Positions 59,187 through 64,000 of a stretch of DNA of 64,000 nucleotides are shown here, piece after piece. The first letter of the stretch is position 1, and each line of letters opens with the position of its first letter. The DNA is from Oscillospiraceae bacterium (GTDB taxonomy: Bacteria; Bacillota; Clostridia; Oscillospirales; Ruminococcaceae). A model generated the notes under the pieces. It did no database searches and was not told the origin of the DNA. It saw only the letters and a list, made by a program, of their open reading frames with translations. Made by a program: the position numbers and the translations under genes. The stretch covers positions 248,001-312,000 of the forward strand of contig CABIZB010000004.1 of NCBI GenBank assembly GCA_902363145.1, in the 5' to 3' direction.

Positions 59187-60296
59187 ATGGCGATCATGGT
59201 TGATAACGAGAAAAACACCTATGATGAGATTATAAAAGTTGTCGGCGTGGGCGGCGGCGGCGGAAACGCTGTTAACCGCATGGTTGACGAGGGCATCAAG
59301 GGCGTTGACTACATAACTGTCAATACCGATGCAAGAGCTCTCAACTCATCTAAGGCTGATACAAAGGTACAGATAGGCGTTAAGCTTACAAACGGCAAGG
59401 GCGCAGGCGCCAAGCCTGAGATCGGTGCAAGCAGCGCCGAAGAAAACAGAGACGAGATCAAGGCCGCTCTCAGCGGTTCAGATATGGTATTCATCGCAGC
59501 AGGTATGGGCGGCGGCACAGGTACAGGCGCAGCTCCCATCGTTGCAGAGATCGCTCAGGAGCTGGGAATACTCACTGTTGCAGTGGTAACAAAGCCCTTT
59601 GAGTTTGAGCAGAAGGCTAAGATGAGACAGGCTGAGGCTGGTATCGCAGAGCTTAAAAAGCACGTTGATTCACTTATCGTTATCCCCAATGAGCGTCTTC
59701 TCCAGAGTGCTGACAAGGAGCTTACAATGAAGCAGTCCTTCGCACTTGCTGATGATATCCTCAAGGTCGGCGTAAAGTCCATAGCAGAGCTTATCACTGT
59801 CGAGGGCGACATCAACCTTGACTTCGCTGATGTAAAGACCACTATGAAGGACGCAGGCTATGCTCATATGGCTATCGGTCACGGTTCAGGCAAGGACAAG
59901 GCTGCCGAGGCTGCAAAGCAGGTCATCTCCAGTCCTCTGCTTGAGACCTCCATTTCCGGCGCTACAAGACTTCTCGTTAACATCGTAATGAGCGAGGACG
60001 TTCTTGCAAGCGACATCAACACAGCTACAAGACTTATCTCCGAGGCTGCCGATCCCGATGTAAACATGATCTTCGGTACCTCCTTCGATGAGAACCTCAA
60101 GGACGAGATCAACATCACTGTTATCGCTTCCGCTTTCAATGATGATATCGACAAGCAGGAAGAACCCGCTCCCGAGGTTGAAAAGGTTCCCGCAGCATCT
60201 GCTGCATCAACAGCCGCACCTCAGCCCGCAGCACCCAAGAAGTCTTCCTACGATGAGGAATACAGCGACTTTTTTAACATGATCAACAGAAGATAA
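59187..60296 (+). CDS. ftsZ: Cell-division GTPase FtsZ
   Basis: This 369-residue tubulin homologue has VGVGGGGGNAVNRM, the GTP signature GGGTGTG (108-114), the NTDARAL segment and the T7-loop region (NLDFADVKTTMKDAGYAHMAIG). A proline/alanine linker leads to the C-terminal peptide YSDFFNMINRR; the usual IPxFLR core is not recognisable. ftsA, which often precedes ftsZ, is absent, so membrane tethering must rely on another protein such as SepF. AGGAGG lies seven bases before the ATG. Confidence 0.98.
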   Translation: MAIMVDNEKNTYDEIIKVVGVGGGGGNAVNRMVDEGIKGVDYITVNTDARALNSSKADTKVQIGVKLTNGKGAGAKPEIGASSAEENRDEIKAALSGSDMVFIAAGMGGGTGTGAAPIVAEIAQELGILTVAVVTKPFEFEQKAKMRQAEAGIAELKKHVDSLIVIPNERLLQSADKELTMKQSFALADDILKVGVKSIAELITVEGDINLDFADVKTTMKDAGYAHMAIGHGSGKDKAAEAAKQVISSPLLETSISGATRLLVNIVMSEDVLASDINTATRLISEAADPDVNMIFGTSFDENLKDEINITVIASAFNDDIDKQEEPAPEVEKVPAASAASTAAPQPAAPKKSSYDEEYSDFFNMINRR

Positions 60297-60319
60297 CTTC
60301 CATATTGCCATAAAATATC

Positions 60320-60352
60320 AGGCGGTCAGGGTAACTTGACCGCCTTTTTTTG
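60320..60352 (+). terminator. Terminator of ftsZ and the cell-wall cluster
   Basis: AGGCGGTCA and TGACCGCCT form a nine-bp stem with an eight-base loop followed by T7. Confidence 0.93.
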
Positions 60353-60404
60353 AAGCACCCGACAAATATCACTTCCCGATCGTTATAATTACAGGAGGTA
60401 TTAT

Positions 60405-60632
60405 ATGCCGTCAAAGCCTGATTTTGCAGAATTTTACAAGCGGCATTTTGAAGCCGTTTACAGGATATGCTACATTTTTATGCAGAACGCCGTGCTTGAT
60501 ACAACATCCGAGGGCTATTTTAAATCCCGCTGGAACGGCGAGAAATATTATTACTGCTTCTCAAACACCGACGGCACAGACAAGGACGACATGATAAGCC
60601 TGATAAAGCATTTTACCTCTCAGGCGCAGTAA
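60405..60632 (+). pseudogene. Short ORF starting like an ECF sigma factor, probably a deletion remnant
   Basis: This 75-codon frame has a good ribosome site (CAGGAGG). Its first 28 residues, including DFAEFYKRHFEAVYRICYIF, resemble the start of region 2 of extracytoplasmic-function sigma factors. The remaining residues (YFKSRWNGEKYYYCFSNTDG) do not continue that domain: the region 2 core, region 4 and DNA-contact residues are missing. I read it as the fused ends of a gene that lost its middle; it may still be translated as a small protein. No anti-sigma gene is adjacent. Confidence 0.5.
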
Positions 60633-60730
60633 TCGTGGTAATATTGCTTAAAAATTCCAACATCAGACTGTACAAATGACGAAATCACGGCAGGCATGAA
60701 ATTTTCGGGCAGGGTGAATTGTGTTTTATA

Positions 60731-60745
60731 CAGGTGATTAGTATA
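60731..60745 (-). repeat. Solo end of the palindromic element (scar)
   Basis: GGTGATTAGTATAAG matches the right end of copies A and B. It is preceded by TTTATAC, possibly the last bases of the opposite end. It lies seven bases before the lipoprotein ribosome site. Confidence 0.5.
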
Positions 60746-60765
60746 AGACACAAGGAGGATATCAT

Positions 60766-61386
60766 ATGAAAAAATACGTATCTCTTATCGCAGTTCTCAT
60801 TGCCCTGACTGCCTGCACGGATACAGCACAGACCGATAACGCTGAAACAACAATAAAAGTCAAGGTCACAGAAGCCACTGAAGCAAGCGAAGATGAGCCT
60901 GTAATGATGTCGAAGGGCAGCATTGACGCTATCCCAGCCGACATACGCACACAGCCTGAAGAAATGAGCTGGGAAGCTGAGACTCAGAACGTTCAGACAG
61001 AAGTTGTCCCCCAGTGCGCCCCGTCAACAGGCTTTTCCTTTGAACTTCCTGCAGGCTGGTCATACACGTCCGCCCAGACAGAAGACGAGCCAACAAGCAG
61101 CATTTCCGCATATCTCAGCCCCGACAATGAAGCCGAGGGCACCATAACCATAGAATACAGCAAAAACTTCGCTGTCTGCGGCACGGGGCTTGTGCAAAAG
61201 CCTATTGACTTTAACGGATATTCCGCAACACAGTGCTATTATGACGGCAGCGAAAACTGGAGCTTCATCATGCTTGACGGCGAATACACCAACTGCGTGA
61301 TAATAAACAACGCCCCATGGTACGACGACTATACAAATGATATAGAAAAGATACTCTCCTCCGTAAAATTCAGGCACTACGAATAA
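60766..61386 (+). CDS. Lipoprotein of unknown function
   Basis: This 206-residue protein has a lipoprotein signal peptide: a basic start, hydrophobic stretch and lipobox LTAC with C17. Next comes a threonine/glutamate-rich linker (about 18-75) and a C-terminal globular part with FSFELPAGWSYTSAQ, a phrase typical of small extracellular beta proteins of the PsbP/DUF1795-like type. The ending SSVKF is common in that group. No catalytic motif is seen. It is preceded by AAGGAGG. It lies between the sigma remnant and element copy D, in an accessory-looking patch between the ftsZ and atp operons. Confidence 0.75.
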   Translation: MKKYVSLIAVLIALTACTDTAQTDNAETTIKVKVTEATEASEDEPVMMSKGSIDAIPADIRTQPEEMSWEAETQNVQTEVVPQCAPSTGFSFELPAGWSYTSAQTEDEPTSSISAYLSPDNEAEGTITIEYSKNFAVCGTGLVQKPIDFNGYSATQCYYDGSENWSFIMLDGEYTNCVIINNAPWYDDYTNDIEKILSSVKFRHYE

Positions 61387-61487
61387 TACTAATCACCAAT
61401 AAAACTATAGACAAAAAAATCATCGCATAATCCATATACGCAAGATTATGCTCAATTTTTTGTATAGTTTTTAATTGGTGCTTAGTA
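61387..61487 (-). repeat. Palindromic TACTAA-ended element, copy D (101 bp)
   Basis: It is the exact reverse complement of copies A and B except for one extra A in the run after ATAGAC. It starts three bases after the lipoprotein stop codon and ends 26 bases before the atp terminator. Confidence 0.9.
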
Positions 61488-61512
61488 TAAGCATATTTAA
61501 ATATTAAGCAAC

Positions 61513-61549
61513 AAAAAAGAGATGCTCCGAAACGGAACATCTCTTTTTA
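61513..61549 (-). terminator. Terminator of the atp operon
   Basis: AAAAAGAGATG and CATCTCTTTTT form an 11-bp stem with an inner TCCG/CGGA pair; T-rich tails exist on both strands. It lies next to the atpC stop and could also end plus-strand transcripts. Confidence 0.9.
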
Positions 61550-61960
61550 TTATCTCATCATATCGTGAACATGGATTCTGTTGAGAGCACGCTGGAGTTT
61601 AAGCTCCGCAATGTCAAAGTCAAGCTGGCTCTTCTTTGCGGCGATACGGCGCTCTGCGTCCTCACGGGAACGCTTTGCCCACTCGATATCTATCTCGTCA
61701 GCCCACTCAACGGCATCGGCAAAGATATTTACCTTATTTCCGCCGACCTTGATAAGTCCTGCGGAAACTGCCGCCACACGATAGCTGCCGTCCTCCGTCA
61801 TTACCTTTAAAGGTCCCGAGGGAAGGCTTGCCACAAGGCTTGTGTGGTTTGCGAGAATACCGATATCGCCCTCTGTGGTGCGGACGATTATCTGCGTGGT
61901 CTCACCGTCAAAAAAGATCTTTTCAGGGGTTATGACCGTAAGATGAAAGGGTGTTGCCAT
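61550..61960 (-). CDS. atpC: F1F0 ATP synthase epsilon subunit
   Basis: This 136-residue subunit has an N-terminal beta-sandwich (about 1-85; FHLTVITPEKIFFDGE, TTEGDIGILANHTSLVA) and a C-terminal helical hairpin (AKRSREDAERRIAAK). It couples rotor and catalytic head and can inhibit ATP hydrolysis. It is 18 bases after atpD with AAGGAGG before the ATG, and is the last gene of the operon. Confidence 0.97.
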   Translation of the reverse strand: MATPFHLTVITPEKIFFDGETTQIIVRTTEGDIGILANHTSLVASLPSGPLKVMTEDGSYRVAAVSAGLIKVGGNKVNIFADAVEWADEIDIEWAKRSREDAERRIAAKKSQLDFDIAELKLQRALNRIHVHDMMR

Positions 61961-61978
61961 TTGCTGTCAACCTCCTTA

Positions 61979-63379
<1,401 letters not shown>

Positions 63380-63461
63380 TTAAATAACCACTCCTTTCAG
63401 TTCCGTCTGCATATTACAGACAGTATAATTGTAAAGCGGTAATAATACTTATAGTAAAACG

Positions 63462-64000
63462 TCACTCAGCGCTGTTTGCACCGCCGACGATCTCAGTGAT
63501 CTCCTGAGTAATGGAAGCCTGTCGTGCACGGTTATACATAAGGGAAAGGCTGCTTATCATCTCGGAAGCGTTGTCGGAAGCGTTCTCCATAGCGTTTCGT
63601 CTGGAAGCCTGCTCGGAAGCAAAGCTCTCAACGCACGCACCGAATATCATTCCCGTAACATATCTGGGAACGATGTGGTTGAACACCTGACCTGCGGAAG
63701 GCTCATAAATAGGCAGCGCCTTTGAGACCTTCTTCTGTCCGTCAAGCTCCACGGGAAGCATTTTCTTTGTTACCGCCTGCTGAGTTATGGAGGAAACATA
63801 TTCCGTATAGAAAAGCTCTACTCTCTCGTAAATGCCTTTCACATACTTGTCCACGATCTCGCCTGCGATATCGTTTGCCTGATGGATCCTTATATTTTCG
63901 GAAAAATCGGGGTAAGAGCCAAGCATATTGAACTCTCTCTTGCCGAAATATTCCACAGCCTTTTTGCCTATGGCGATGATATCCGTTTTATCCTTTCCGC
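63462..64000 (-). CDS. atpG: F1F0 ATP synthase gamma subunit (5' end outside window)
   Basis: The C-terminal 179 codons of the central shaft subunit are present; the frame runs off the right edge. Visible are KKAVEYFGKREF, ELFYTEYVSSITQ and the conserved C-terminal helix SEMISSLSLMYNRARQASITQEITEIVGGA, the part that sits inside the alpha/beta ring. Gene order atpG-atpD-atpC is standard. Confidence 0.95.
   Translation of the reverse strand, partial: GKDKTDIIAIGKKAVEYFGKREFNMLGSYPDFSENIRIHQANDIAGEIVDKYVKGIYERVELFYTEYVSSITQQAVTKKMLPVELDGQKKVSKALPIYEPSAGQVFNHIVPRYVTGMIFGACVESFASEQASRRNAMENASDNASEMISSLSLMYNRARQASITQEITEIVGGANSAE

Noticed and set aside
60384..60389. TATAAT as promoter of the sigma-like remnant
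   Set aside because: It lies three bases from the ribosome site; a transcript from it would begin within that site.
60719..60747. Promoter TTGTGT-17-TATAAG formed by the solo element end
   Set aside because: A start site would fall inside the lipoprotein ribosome site, so it could not serve this gene.

Overview
The window looks like a chromosomal segment of a Gram-positive anaerobe of the Clostridia, most likely a Ruminococcus-type Oscillospiraceae. The evidence is a FabK-type fatty-acid operon, a PASTA penicillin-binding protein in the division cluster, DivIB/FtsQ, a sugar ABC importer with no ATPase beside it, a GH95 fucosidase, a PATGN-type surface anchor, strong AGGAGG ribosome sites and near-consensus sigma-A promoters. 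The genus is inferred from gene content and style; no marker RNA gene is present. No tRNA, rRNA, CRISPR, phage or transposase gene was seen.

Layout. 1-2.7 kb: tail of a secreted Fn3-like protein, then a REC/HD-GYP regulator with an Hpt protein. 3-15 kb (minus strand): alaS-HIT; a PAS-GGDEF-EAL protein directly upstream of pfkA; an OmpR-type response regulator and histidine kinase followed by an HtrA protease; a zinc-ribbon TM2 protein. 15-29 kb (minus): a carbohydrate locus with a giant extracellular binding protein, two separate MalF/MalG-type permease pairs, an NHL-propeller/TPR membrane protein, a Yip1 membrane protein and a DUF5696 secreted protein, read from one perfect-consensus promoter, followed after a terminator by a GH95 enzyme. 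29.5-31.3 kb: a strongly expressed surface protein. 31.6-34.8 kb: aroE, flavin reductase, tatD and a U32-like protein. 34.8-44.5 kb: the type II fatty-acid genes, with fabD divergent from fabH-fabK-fabG-fabF-accB-fabZ-accC-accD-accA-acpP. 45.7-60.3 kb: the division and cell-wall cluster mraZ-rsmH-ftsL-pbp-murEF-mraY-ftsW-murG-murA-ftsQ-ftsZ, in which murE and murF are one reading frame and murC, murD and ftsA are absent. 60.4-61.4 kb: a sigma-factor remnant and a lipoprotein. 61.5-64 kb (minus): atpG-atpD-atpC.

The least explained material is (i) a family of short palindromic elements with TACTAA/TTAGTA ends: two identical 100-bp copies, a 101-bp inverted copy with one extra base, a diverged 85-bp copy between murA and ftsQ, and a 158-bp relative with the same ends; (ii) the 15-29 kb import locus, whose second permease pair has no binding protein of its own and whose DUF5696, NHL and Yip1 partners are uncharacterised; (iii) the murE-murF fusion, whose Shine-Dalgarno lies about 40 nt from the start codon with a hairpin between; (iv) two sets of GTGGTGA boxes, probably MraZ sites, upstream of mraZ; and (v) an apparent operon joining a c-di-GMP phosphodiesterase to phosphofructokinase.
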